Assembly: GCA_030606285.1 (NCBI GenBank)
Contig: JAUWGS010000001.1
Coordinates: forward strand, 1 to 64,000
Source of the DNA: Planctomycetales bacterium
GTDB taxonomy: Bacteria > 4484-113
Direction of reading: 5' to 3'
DNA: 64,000 nucleotides
In this document: one piece after another, positions 1-9,000 of the stretch
Position numbering within the stretch: position 1 is the stretch's first letter
How the letters are laid out: each line of letters begins with the position of its first letter
Notes under the pieces: model-generated
Database searches by the model: none
Told to the model about the DNA's origin: nothing
Seen by the model: only the letters and a program-made list of their open reading frames with translations
Made by a program: the position numbers and the translations under genes

Positions 1-1
1 G

Positions 2-1804
2 GAAAGCAAGACCAGCCCTGTCGCCGACGCGCCAAAGCCGCTATGGCGACGGCACGAAGGGCTGGACTACCATCCAGAAGTCTCGTTTGACGACGCTATA
101 GCCGAACTCGACGCGCTGGAAACGCCCGAGGGCGTGGACGCAGCGCTGTTTCAGGAGTTGAAGGATGCGCTCTGGGAGGCGCTGGTTGACAATCCTCAGG
201 GTAGGCGGGGCTCACTAGCCCCGCAAGGTGAAGAGCCGGGCTGGTTAGCCCGGCCTACCCATGGGGGCAAAATCACTTCTGCGCCTCCAACGGGCGATGC
301 CAACAAGGTAACCGATCTCGCCTTCGGCGATGACGGCGAGGGCAACCTGATACTCACCTGGCACTACCGCAACATGGGTGATTTTAACCAGGACGGAGAA
401 GCTAATATCGCTGACATTGTGCCCTTGGCACGGCACTTCGGTGAAGAGACAACGGACCCAAACTCGATGATCGGCGTGATTGACGGGAGCGGGAACGGTA
501 GAGTGGGAATTGAGGACCTTACCTATCTAGCGTGGAACTACGGGTTCAGATGCGTTAGTTACGATGTTCTTACTCCGATGCCACCCTATGGACGAGCTAA
601 GTCGATCGGCAAAGTGAACCTTGCATTGGCTGTATCCTCGGACTCGGGTCGACTGCAGCTAAAATTCGTATTCTCGCCCCATCTCAGGGCTAAGTATTAT
701 GTCAAGCCATACTCGACAGACGGCAGTTGCGGTGTGCTAAGCGAGGTAATCGAGTTCTTGCCCGCTCGCGAGTGGCATATTGAAACGGTGGGTGATTGCG
801 CAGGTTCAGAGGAGCGGATACCGCTGGCAGTAGATAAGCAAGGCAATCCTGCAGTAAGCTATGTCGACTCTGAGGATGTACTGGTGCTAGCTCGGCGCAC
901 AGATGCAGATTGGAGCTTCGAAGCCGTGGATGATTCTATATACATTAGTCACGATAGCTCGTTAGCCTTAGACTGCGAGGGGAATCCGGCAATCACTTAC
1001 GTCAAGTGCGGCCTTTACAACAACATGCTCATGTTCGCGTGGAAGGAAGGCGAAGCCTGGAGTATAGAATGTGTGGACGCTGCCAGTTATCCTGTGGACC
1101 CGGTTCTTGCTTTTGACGACCAGGGCCGTCCTAACATCTGTTATTGGAACTGGGGGACTCAAATACTCTGGTTCGCTACACGTATTGATGGCTCTTGGGT
1201 CAGGGAAAAAGTCAGCTCGGAATTGAACGATTGCCCGTTTTACTCGCTAGCCTACGATTACGAAGGGAATCCTGCCATAAGCCTATATAGCCAAAAAAGC
1301 GATGGGTGCCTGATGTTTGCCCAGAGGCACGCAGACTTCTGGAATTTGGAGGTCGTTGACGCGAAGCCAGACGCGTTTAAACCCAATTTCATTGGAACGT
1401 ACAACTCACTGGCATTCGGCAGTGATGGGTTCCCGGCAATAAGCTATCAGGCTATTATCAGCCCGTATGATGACGATTGGTACGAGGATCATCTTAAATA
1501 TGCACATTGGGATGGAGCATCTTGGGAAATTCAGAAGGTTGATGACAGAGGCAATTACTGCGGCAGGTCATCATGTATTGCGTTCGACAATCAGGGGAAT
1601 CCTATTATTTCCTACCTGCACGACACGCTACCGCACGGCGTAAGGGTTGCGTGGTGGAATGGATATCACTGGGAGAAGCAGGATATTAACTTGGGCCTGG
1701 AGCGCGTTTACCACGCGTCACTAGCGCTTGCAGGTGAGGGCAGTCCAGTTATTTCATACTGCAATCGCGAAACCAACGAGATTCAAGTGGCTTGGTTTCG
1801 CTGA
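2..1804 (+). CDS. Dockerin-type, seven-repeat exported protein (5' end cut off by window)
   Basis: The reading frame is open to the left edge, so the protein begins outside the window; the first in-frame start inside (GTG at 134) is internal. The stretch before it aligns by eye with the Gly-rich lipoprotein at 27.7-30.8 kb (E-L-D-A/V-L, then VD-ALF-LK-AL, then PPTG-AN-V-DL). Two F-hand calcium loops of dockerin type follow at about nt 370-550 (DFNQDGEANIAD and DGSGNGRVGIED). From about nt 785 to the stop there are seven copies of a roughly 45-60 residue unit with core LAxDxxGNPAISY. Dockerins bind cohesins in cellulosome-like systems, but no cohesin is visible here, and seven copies suggests a seven-bladed propeller (inference). 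A palindromic element at 199-260 is translated as an insertion absent from the homologue. Family and ligand are not recognised. Confidence 0.75.
   Translation, partial: ESKTSPVADAPKPLWRRHEGLDYHPEVSFDDAIAELDALETPEGVDAALFQELKDALWEALVDNPQGRRGSLAPQGEEPGWLARPTHGGKITSAPPTGDANKVTDLAFGDDGEGNLILTWHYRNMGDFNQDGEANIADIVPLARHFGEETTDPNSMIGVIDGSGNGRVGIEDLTYLAWNYGFRCVSYDVLTPMPPYGRAKSIGKVNLALAVSSDSGRLQLKFVFSPHLRAKYYVKPYSTDGSCGVLSEVIEFLPAREWHIETVGDCAGSEERIPLAVDKQGNPAVSYVDSEDVLVLARRTDADWSFEAVDDSIYISHDSSLALDCEGNPAITYVKCGLYNNMLMFAWKEGEAWSIECVDAASYPVDPVLAFDDQGRPNICYWNWGTQILWFATRIDGSWVREKVSSELNDCPFYSLAYDYEGNPAISLYSQKSDGCLMFAQRHADFWNLEVVDAKPDAFKPNFIGTYNSLAFGSDGFPAISYQAIISPYDDDWYEDHLKYAHWDGASWEIQKVDDRGNYCGRSSCIAFDNQGNPIISYLHDTLPHGVRVAWWNGYHWEKQDINLGLERVYHASLALAGEGSPVISYCNRETNEIQVAWFR
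199..260. repeat. Two-hairpin palindromic element inserted inside a coding region
   Basis: An 8-bp terminal inverted repeat, GGGTAGGC (199-206) and GCCTACCC (253-260), encloses two internal hairpins: GCGGGG...CCCCGC and GCCGGGC...GCCCGGC. The same architecture recurs at 10522-10592 and 45432-45507. Here it lies in frame within the gene and adds residues around GRRGSLAPQGEEPGWLARP, which the related protein at 27.7-30.8 kb lacks. Confidence 0.7.
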
Positions 1805-1812
1805 GACGTATC

Positions 1813-2769
1813 CTACCCACGGGACTTGAGGATTTCTTCGAGCAGTAGCGGAACGACTTCTTTGCAGTCGCCGACGATGCCGTAATCAGCCACTTTGAAT
1901 ATGGGCGCGCTTTCGTTCGTGTTAATCGCCACGATGCACTTGCTGGTTTGCATTCCCGCGAGGTGCTGGATGGCGCCGGAGATGCCGCAGGCGATGTAGA
2001 GCGTGGGATTGACCGTCTTGCCCGTCTGGCCCACTTGGTGCGCATGCTCAATCCAGCCTTCATCCACCACCGCACGCGACGCGCCAACGGCTGCGCCGGT
2101 TTTTTCGGCGAAGTCGAACAGCATCTGGAAGTTCGCCGCTTCGCCGATGCCACGCCCGCCGGAAATGATGACGGTCGCTTCGCGCAGGTCGATCATCCCT
2201 GCGGCTTTTTCCGCGATGCTCGTGAGCACTGAGCGCGCTGACGTATAGTCAGGTTGCACCGTCTCGGTAGCCACTTCCGCGCCTGTGGCGTCCGAAGGAG
2301 AAAAGATGTTCGGGCGGATTGTCAGGATATGAGGCGGCTCGCCCTTGAACCTGAACTTGCCGATTATCTTGCCCGCATAGAGCGGCTTGACGAACGTGGG
2401 CGGCTCACCCGGCTCAATTGCGGTCACATCGCTCATATAGCCGACGCCGGTAGTTGCAGCCAGCCGTGCGGCGAGATCGCGCCCCAGGTTCGTCTGGCCG
2501 AAGATGATGTACGCGGGCGCTTCGGCCTCGACGAGTTTCGCAAGCTCTGCGGCAAAGGCCTCAGCGGCGTACAGCTTTCCGTTCTCGGGGGCGAGGTTCG
2601 CGAGTTTTTTCAGCCCCAGCTTACCCGCCGATGCCAGCGCTGCGTCGCTGCCGGTGGAGATGACGCCCGCAGCGCTGTCGCCGAGCATCCGGGCCACAGT
2701 CATCATTTCGCGCGAAATCTTCTTCAGCTCGTCGCCTTTCGCTTCCAGATATACCAGCGTTTTCGCCAT
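1813..2769 (-). CDS. etfA: Electron transfer flavoprotein alpha subunit
   Basis: This is the FAD-binding subunit of the heterodimeric electron transfer flavoprotein, which passes electrons between acyl-CoA dehydrogenases or bifurcating partners and other carriers in the cytoplasm. The C-terminal FAD domain is clear: GASRAVVDEGW, then QVGQTGKTVNPTLYIACG, SGAIQHLAGM and a terminal ADYGIVGD. The length of 318 aa is normal. The ATG at 2769 is chosen over the longer open frame because it has an AGGAGA ribosome site and begins MAKTLVYLE at the conserved N-terminus. It lies 10 bp behind etfB. No acyl-CoA dehydrogenase is in the window, so the electron partner is unknown. The stop is 8 bp from the convergent gene ending at 1804, with no obvious terminator between them. 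Confidence 0.95.
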   Translation of the reverse strand: MAKTLVYLEAKGDELKKISREMMTVARMLGDSAAGVISTGSDAALASAGKLGLKKLANLAPENGKLYAAEAFAAELAKLVEAEAPAYIIFGQTNLGRDLAARLAATTGVGYMSDVTAIEPGEPPTFVKPLYAGKIIGKFRFKGEPPHILTIRPNIFSPSDATGAEVATETVQPDYTSARSVLTSIAEKAAGMIDLREATVIISGGRGIGEAANFQMLFDFAEKTGAAVGASRAVVDEGWIEHAHQVGQTGKTVNPTLYIACGISGAIQHLAGMQTSKCIVAINTNESAPIFKVADYGIVGDCKEVVPLLLEEILKSRG

Positions 2770-2779
2770 CGTTTTCTCC

Positions 2780-3571
2780 TTACAGGACCTTCGCTTCTTC
2801 GCGCAGCACACGCACGAGTTCACACACGCGATCCAGCACTTCTTCACCTTCAATGATGCGACCGGGCTCTCTCGCGGGTGGGTGAGCCGCCTGAACCTCT
2901 TCGAGCCTGGCCTGGTCAGCGCCCACCGCCGTCGCATCCACGCCGGTGTCCGCGAGTTTGTGCACGGCAAAGGGCTTCTTCTTGGCCTTCATAATGCCTT
3001 TCAGCGAGGCGTAGCGCGGCGTGTTCAGGCCTTTCTCCGCCGTGATAACCGCGGGCAGGCTTCCGGTAAACGTCAGGTCGCCCTCGTCGGCCTCGGTAAC
3101 GGCGGTGAACGTCCCGGCTGCGAAGTCGGGCGTGAACTCCTTGACGACGCCCACGTGCGGCCAGTTCAGCTTTTGGGCAACAGCGATGGCGGTCAGGCCC
3201 CAGTCGTAGTCCACGCCCTGCTTGCCGGCGAAGACCAGCGTTGAATCGAGCTTCTTGACCTCGGCTGCGAGGACTTCCGCAACGGCGAGCGGATTGCCGC
3301 CGTCAATGGCTTCGTCGTCAATCACGACAGCCTCATCCGCGCCCAGCGCAAGGCAGCTCACCACCTGCTTGCGGACGCTTTCGGGTCCGACCATCAGCAC
3401 GCAGACTTTCGCGTTCTCGTCGGAGTCTTTTATCTTCAGCGCCTCTTCGAGCCCGTATTCGTCGAACGGGTTGATGACCATCTCCACGGATGACAGGTCA
3501 ACGCGCTCACTCGCCAGTGTGAGCCTGGCTTCCGTATCCGGCACAATTTTCGTGATTACTGCTATGTTCAT
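2780..3571 (-). CDS. etfB: Electron transfer flavoprotein beta subunit
   Basis: This 263-aa protein is the AMP-binding partner of EtfA and forms the cytoplasmic FAD-containing ETF with it. Family features are the N-terminal MNIAVITKIVPDTEARL, INPFDEYGLEEALKIKD near residue 35, GKQGVDYDWG near residue 115 (family form DxxTGQVP/GxQAxD) and the C-terminal GLNTPRYASLKGIMKAKKKP. AAGGAG precedes the ATG by 7 nt. It is the first gene of an etfBA operon, head to tail with etfA, and lies 169 bp downstream of the citrate synthase stop on the same strand. A hairpin at 3638-3673 separates the two. I see no Rex-like site directly upstream. Confidence 0.95.
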   Translation of the reverse strand: MNIAVITKIVPDTEARLTLASERVDLSSVEMVINPFDEYGLEEALKIKDSDENAKVCVLMVGPESVRKQVVSCLALGADEAVVIDDEAIDGGNPLAVAEVLAAEVKKLDSTLVFAGKQGVDYDWGLTAIAVAQKLNWPHVGVVKEFTPDFAAGTFTAVTEADEGDLTFTGSLPAVITAEKGLNTPRYASLKGIMKAKKKPFAVHKLADTGVDATAVGADQARLEEVQAAHPPAREPGRIIEGEEVLDRVCELVRVLREEAKVL

Positions 3572-3637
3572 ACAAGTGCTCCTTCGACGTATCGGCAGCA
3601 GCCAATGCGTTCTCTGGCTCCGAAGGTCAATCCGACA

Positions 3638-3673
3638 GGCCGGGCCAGCAGAGACAACTCCACTGACCCGGCC
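3638..3673 (-). terminator. GC-rich hairpin between citrate synthase and etfB
   Basis: GGCCGGGCCAG (3638-3648) pairs with CTGACCCGGCC (3663-3673), an 11-bp stem with one G-U wobble and a 14-nt loop. It lies about 70 nt past the citrate synthase stop. No T-run follows, so intrinsic termination is uncertain. Confidence 0.4.
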
Positions 3674-3740
3674 ATCTCGTTATCCTAACCCAGGCTGCGG
3701 GGCATCACATGCCAACGGCCTGACGGTGGGACGCAGGCGG

Positions 3741-5012
3741 CTATCCGCCGACCTGCTGTTTGATCCACTCAGTCGAGACCGATTTGGGTCGGGTAATGGC
3801 GGTGCCCAATGCCCGGTTGATGACCAATTGGCTGAGCATTCCCATGGCGCGGCTGACGCTGAATAGCACCGTGTAGTACGGGAACTCGGTCAGCCCGTAA
3901 TGGTAGAGCAGGGCGCCGGAACCGGCGTCCACGTTCGGCCAAGGATTCTTGGCCTTGCCGTGCTCCTTGAGCACCTTGGGCGCGACCTGGAATAGCAGGT
4001 CTACGGTCTTGAACATCACGTCATCCGCGCAGTGCTTCTTGCCGAACTCGTTGAAGGCGGTGAAGCGCGGGTCGACGACGCGCAGGACGGCGTGACCGTA
4101 TCCTGGAACGACCTGGCCCGCGTTCAACAGCTCCCAGCACATATCTGTGAGCTCTTGTTCCGTGGGCACTCCGCCGAAGCGCTCCGTGACCTTGATCACG
4201 AAGCCGAGGCACTCCTGATTCGCCAGCCCGTGCAGCGGACCCGCAAGGCCGTTCAGTCCCGCGCTAACGGCGTAGTAGGGATCGGACAACGCGCTGCCCA
4301 CGGTATGGCAGGTGTTCGCGCTCACGTTGCCGCCCTCGTGGTCGCTGTGCAGCACGAGGTAAAGGCGCATCATGTCGCGACATTCCTCGGTCTCATCCAG
4401 GCCCAGCATGTGAACGTAGTTCGCCGCCCAGTCCAGGCTCGCATCGGACGGGATGCGTTCGCCCTTGTCGTAGCGCATCCGGTACACGCCGGCGGCAAGG
4501 CCCGTGACCCTGCCGAGAATGTTCAGCGCATCTTCGAGCGCGGCTTCCCAGTACTCGGTCTTGGCCATTTCGCTGTAGCGCCGGGCGAACTCGGACTCGT
4601 GCTGCATTACCAGGATGCCGGTATCGAGCATCGCCATCGGGTGGCTCTCCTTCGGCATCGCCGCGAGTACGTCCCAGACGTATGCCGGGACATCGCTGTG
4701 GGAACTCAAATCGTCCTGTAGTGATTTCAGCTCCTCGGGGCTTGGTTTTTCGCCAGTCAGCAGCAGGAACAGGATTTCCTCCGGCAGCCAATCGGTCATT
4801 TCTAAAATCGGCGTGTCCCGGATGATCAGCCCCTTATCCGGCTCAACCACCGACGTGTCGCAGATCATGGCCTTGACTCCGCGCATTCCACCGTAAGCCT
4901 GTTTGATGCTTACGTCAGAAATGACCTGGTCCCCGTGCTCCTTACCCAATTTCTTGATGTCTTCACGAAGCCCGGGGATCTGTTGGGCTAGTTTCTCCTT
5001 AAGCAGTGACAT
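3741..5012 (-). CDS. gltA: Citrate synthase, mitochondrial (eukaryotic-like) type
   Basis: It condenses acetyl-CoA with oxaloacetate to citrate, entry to the TCA cycle. Of 423 aa, it follows the mitochondrial enzyme rather than the usual bacterial GltA: GGMRGVKAMICDTS near 41, HSDHEGGNVSANT at 222-234, GPLHGLANQE near 258, VVPGYGHAVLRVVDPR near 301, GKAKNPWPNVDAGSGALL near 352 and a C-terminal RPKSVSTEW. The catalytic triad is visible as His261, His307 and Asp362. AGGAGG stands 6 nt before the ATG. A near-consensus promoter (5181-5209) gives a leader of about 160 nt that contains a Rex-like operator at 5126-5143. Similar eukaryotic-type enzymes are known in some bacteria such as Geobacter. 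Confidence 0.95.
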   Translation of the reverse strand: MSLLKEKLAQQIPGLREDIKKLGKEHGDQVISDVSIKQAYGGMRGVKAMICDTSVVEPDKGLIIRDTPILEMTDWLPEEILFLLLTGEKPSPEELKSLQDDLSSHSDVPAYVWDVLAAMPKESHPMAMLDTGILVMQHESEFARRYSEMAKTEYWEAALEDALNILGRVTGLAAGVYRMRYDKGERIPSDASLDWAANYVHMLGLDETEECRDMMRLYLVLHSDHEGGNVSANTCHTVGSALSDPYYAVSAGLNGLAGPLHGLANQECLGFVIKVTERFGGVPTEQELTDMCWELLNAGQVVPGYGHAVLRVVDPRFTAFNEFGKKHCADDVMFKTVDLLFQVAPKVLKEHGKAKNPWPNVDAGSGALLYHYGLTEFPYYTVLFSVSRAMGMLSQLVINRALGTAITRPKSVSTEWIKQQVGG

Positions 5013-5125
5013 AGCCTTCCTCCTGAGTTTGGTGCCGCACGTCAGCCATACTCAACCTACTTTAGTTCGACGACGCGGCGTACAATCGGGATATCGTTTT
5101 ACAGCGGCGATATCCGGGGGACACA

Positions 5126-5143
5126 TTGTGAAGTCGTTCACAT
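5126..5143. promoter_or_regulatory. Putative Rex operator in the citrate synthase leader
   Basis: TTGTGAAGTCGTTCACAT matches the established Rex operator form TTGTGAA-N4-TTCACAA at every specified position except the last. It lies about 30-50 nt downstream of the predicted transcription start of citrate synthase, where a bound repressor could block elongation. A rex gene is at 13.4 kb. Confidence 0.7.
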
Positions 5144-5180
5144 ACTGGTTAGCTGGTTCCCCGTCGTCTCGCCCGTGGAA

Positions 5181-5209
5181 ATTATAGGTGTTACCTGATA
5201 CTTAGTCAA
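5181..5209 (-). promoter_or_regulatory. Sigma-70 type promoter of citrate synthase
   Basis: Read on the minus strand: TTGACT (5209-5204), a 17-bp spacer, then TATAAT (5186-5181). This is the best canonical promoter in the window. Transcription would start near 5174 and leave a long untranslated leader. Confidence 0.8.
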
Positions 5210-5340
5210 TACACCTTACTGTGCGCTTTATGATGGTGGGAGTGGGAGTCTGAAGGCGGGCGGAGTACCTGCGGACTATGTGAAATGACGCAACAGGTTG
5301 AGTTCCACTGTGGCCGGAACTCAGTGGCCCGGTCGGACTG

Positions 5341-5877
5341 CTAGCTCAGAGACTCGACAACAATCTCGGAGTTGGTGTAGATGCAGATTCCGGCGGTGAT
5401 TTCAAGGGCGCGGCGGGCGATTTGCTCCGCTGAGAGCTTCTTGTTCTCCGACAGAGCCTTGGCTGCCGCAAGCGCGTATCCAGCGCCGCTGCCGATGGCG
5501 GCGAAATCCTCGTCCGGCTCGATGACCTCGCCGGTGCCTGAGATCAGGAGCATTGTATCGCTGTCGCAGGTGAGCAGCAGCGCTTCAAGGCGCCGCAGGT
5601 ACTTGTCGGTGCGCCATTCCTTAGCCAGCTCCACAGCCGCGCGGCGAAGCTCCTTGAACTGCTTGAGCTTGGCCTCGAAGCGCTCAAAAAGCGTGAGCGC
5701 ATCGGCCACCGCGCCGGAGAATCCCGCAATGACCGAACCCTCGGCCAGCAGCCGGATTTTCCTGGCCTTGGTCTTGAGGATCATGTCGGCGTGAGTCACC
5801 TGGCCATCGCCGGCGATGGCGACGGTACCGCCCCGGCGCATGGCGCATATGGTCGTCCCGCGATACTCGGTCTCCAT
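5341..5877 (-). CDS. hslV: ATP-dependent protease proteolytic subunit HslV
   Basis: HslV is the peptidase dodecamer of the HslUV (ClpYQ) cytoplasmic protease, an N-terminal threonine hydrolase. The 178-aa protein has METEYRG then TTI, so Thr8 would be exposed after propeptide removal, as in relatives with an F-H-G-TT start. Further family marks are VAIAGDGQVT, VIAGFSGAVADALTLFERFE, ELAKEWRTDKYLRRLEA, AIGSGAGYALAAA and the terminal GICIYTNSEIVVESL. The unfoldase gene hslU, normally adjacent, is absent from this window. There is no Shine-Dalgarno site; an extended -10 box lies 6 nt from the ATG, so the mRNA is probably leaderless. Confidence 0.93.
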   Translation of the reverse strand: METEYRGTTICAMRRGGTVAIAGDGQVTHADMILKTKARKIRLLAEGSVIAGFSGAVADALTLFERFEAKLKQFKELRRAAVELAKEWRTDKYLRRLEALLLTCDSDTMLLISGTGEVIEPDEDFAAIGSGAGYALAAAKALSENKKLSAEQIARRALEITAGICIYTNSEIVVESLS

Positions 5878-5883
5878 GCCGCG

Positions 5884-5892
5884 ATTCTAGCA
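5884..5892 (-). promoter_or_regulatory. Extended -10 promoter of hslV (leaderless start)
   Basis: On the minus strand TGCTAGAAT is followed by 6 nt and the hslV ATG. With the usual 6-8 nt from -10 to transcript start, the RNA would begin at the start codon. Confidence 0.55.
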
Positions 5893-6041
5893 TAGGGCAC
5901 GAGGAGAGCCGGCTTCGACCTAGCCGTCTGCGTAATCCGCGACAGCTCAGGCGAGCCCCTCTGGGGCGAGTAAGCCCCGTGGCTGTGGTAGAATTAACGT
6001 GAGTTGACGCGCTCGATGCGGGCGCAAGGAGATGGGGACTC

Positions 6042-9000
6042 ATGTCTCGCAGGAAGATACTCGCTGTTTGGGCAGTCGTCATCGCACTGACGGTAATACT
6101 CGCGCTGATTCTTGCCGCGTGCGGAAGGCATTGCGGGCAGGTCACACAGCTCTCGCTTGCGCCGCCGACAATTGAGCAGCCGGCGGAGGAACAGGACTCA
6201 GATGATGGCGGCGTGCTGCCGCCGGTGCTGGAGCTGGACGGATGCATTGCGGTGTCGCGTGAGGTGTCTGAGGACGACACCAGGACCAGCCAGGGCTGGG
6301 AGGCGTATAGAGACGGACAGACCGGCACCAATGGCACGTCTGGACTGAACGTGGAGACCGAGGGTACAGCGCTAACGCTGCGAGCTTACACTGCGGGCGA
6401 ATACGCCTACGCTGTCTATGGCCAAGCTGTAGGTGCAGTCCTGAAGCCACTGCAGACGCTGATTGACAGCGACCCCTGCGCCTTCGGTGGCGGGCAGGAC
6501 GACGACATACCGCTATCGTATTTCGTGGGCGCGGCGGACTACAGCCGAGGCTCATGGCGCTGGTTCGGGCCGTTTGGCGAAGAAGACGTGATGGTAACAA
6601 TGAACTCGGAGATGCTGCGCAGCCGCTTCAAATCGCCCAACGGGAACTTCTATCTGTGCGTGCTGGCGAGTAACGGCAGCAAGGCTGCAAGCGCACTGCC
6701 GGAGGAAGGCTTGGTGGCGAACTTCCCGCTTGCGCCGAGCACACGAAGGATTTCAGCGCAAGACAATGATCCTGGCGGCCTAAAGGTCAAGGAGATCGTC
6801 ACATGGGTGCGAGAGAACCTGTATATGGAGCCTGCGGTGGTGACGGGGCTTTCAGTGAGCACCTCCACGGCTGGCGTAACGCTGGACTGGGACAAGAACC
6901 CCGATCCTGACGTGGACATCTATCAGATATTCCGCCGGGACGCGGACACGGAAGATCCCGGAGAGATGATAGCCTCGGTCTTTGCTACGCGCACCTACCT
7001 TGCGGACTCGAAGGAGGACCCACTCTGGCAGATATACCCCTGGGAAGTGGGCGTTCCAGGGAAAGAATATGAATACAGCGTTCGCGCACGCAACGATGCG
7101 GGCTACGGCGGATACAGCATTGTGACCGGCATTCGGCTGATGACTGCTCCGACGGTAGACGCATCGGACGGCGCGTACAGCGACCATGTGCGAATCGACT
7201 GGACGGCTGTCGAGGGCGCTGAGGGCTACTCGGTGCTGAGGGCGGACACGATAGACGGCGCGAAGATTGAGCTGGCATCCACTGATTCTGAGACATTTAC
7301 TTACAACGACTACGATGTCGTTCTCGAAAAGGGTTACTACTATTGGATTCAGTCTTCAGGCGAAGATATCGTGGGGCCGCTTGGCGGGCCGGATGCGGGA
7401 TTGGCGCTGGAGCTTGAGCCGTTGCAGGTAATAGCGACGGACGGGGACTATCCCGACCGGGTGGAGCTCATCTGGGGTGAGAGTGACGCGCCGCTGCTGG
7501 AGTATTACAGCGTTTACCGGGACACGGACGAGGTCGAAGGAGGAGAGGAGTTCCTGGGATCGGTTACTCCGCCGGAGCACGCATGCACAGACTACACTGC
7601 GCCGTGGGATGAGCCGCGCTTCTACTTCGTAAGGCCATTCACGGGAAGTGAGGGTGATCCCGGCACTGGAAACTGGGGGCACCGAGGACTGGCAGTGCCC
7701 GGTAATGTGACTGCGACGCAGGGGACATTTGCCGGCAAAGTTGTTGTTAGCTGGGACGCGGTGAATCAGGCAACGAGGTACCGGGTGTATCGCGGTGCGT
7801 CAGCGGGCGACCCGTCGCCCCAATACTTGGGTGAGGTGCCAGCGCCCGCTATGAGCTACCAGAACCCTACGGCGCAGTGGGACGTACACTACTTCTACTC
7901 GGTCTTGGCTTTACACACGGGGCCTGATGACGAGGCCAGCGACCTGAGCGAGCCCGCCGAAGGCTGGCGCGGCACTGGGATACCGGAGAATGTCTCAGCA
8001 ACCGACGGCACAAAGAAGGCATCGGTGAACGTCTCGTGGAATGCGGTATCGCAGGCGACGCACTACCGGGTGTACCGCAGCGAGACGGAGAACGACCCGA
8101 CGCCAACATTGCTCAATACAGTATCAGCGCCTGCGACCGGCTACACTGACAACGCAGCCGCGCATAACACGCTTTACTGGTACTGCGTGAGCGCGCTCTA
8201 CAAAGGCGACGAAGGCGCAAAAAGCGCTGACGACAGCGGCTATCGCGGCCTGTCTCCGCCGCTGAATGTCCAGGCGTCAGACGACTTAGAAGACACAATC
8301 GAGATAACCTGGAGCAGCGTGACCGGCGCGACGGGCTACATCATCTGCCGGTCGGAAACCGACACCGGCACCTACACCGAGATCGGCACCGACGACGCCA
8401 GTCCATATCTGGACGGCCCGTTTACTCCGCCCGTCATCTACTGGTACAAGCTCAAAGCCACCAATTCGTTGGCGACGAGCGCCTTCAGCAACGCCGATGA
8501 AGGGAGTGTGGGAGGAGACCTCCGCGGCGACTGGTGGATGTTTGGGCGCGAGCCAACGCACAATCGGAGAAGCCCTTATGTTGGAGCACAAACAAACAGT
8601 CTCAAGTGGAGACATCCCATTGGCGACTTCGTGAAATCCAGTCCTGCGATAGGCGCTGATGGGACTGTCTATGTGGGCAACGACTGCGACCTCAGTGCGA
8701 TCAGACCTGATGGGACGCTCAAGTGGGAATACCAGACGGAGGACCAAGTAGACAGCAGTCCGGCAGTTGGCGAAGACGGCACCGTGTACGTGAGAAGCTG
8801 GGACGGCTATCTCTACGCAATCAAACCCGACGGGTCGCTCGACTGGAGATGCCAGACGGGTGAGGCAACGGGGAACTGGGTGGATTCAAGCCCTACCATA
8901 GGTGAGGATGGAACCATCTACGTGGGAAGCTTCGACGGCGACCTGTGCGCCATCAAGCCTGATGGAACGCTCAAATGGCGGTATGAAACCGGGAACGGCG

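Noticed and set aside
2254-3244. Plus-strand frames across etfBA
   Set aside because: Antisense to clearly conserved EtfA and EtfB.
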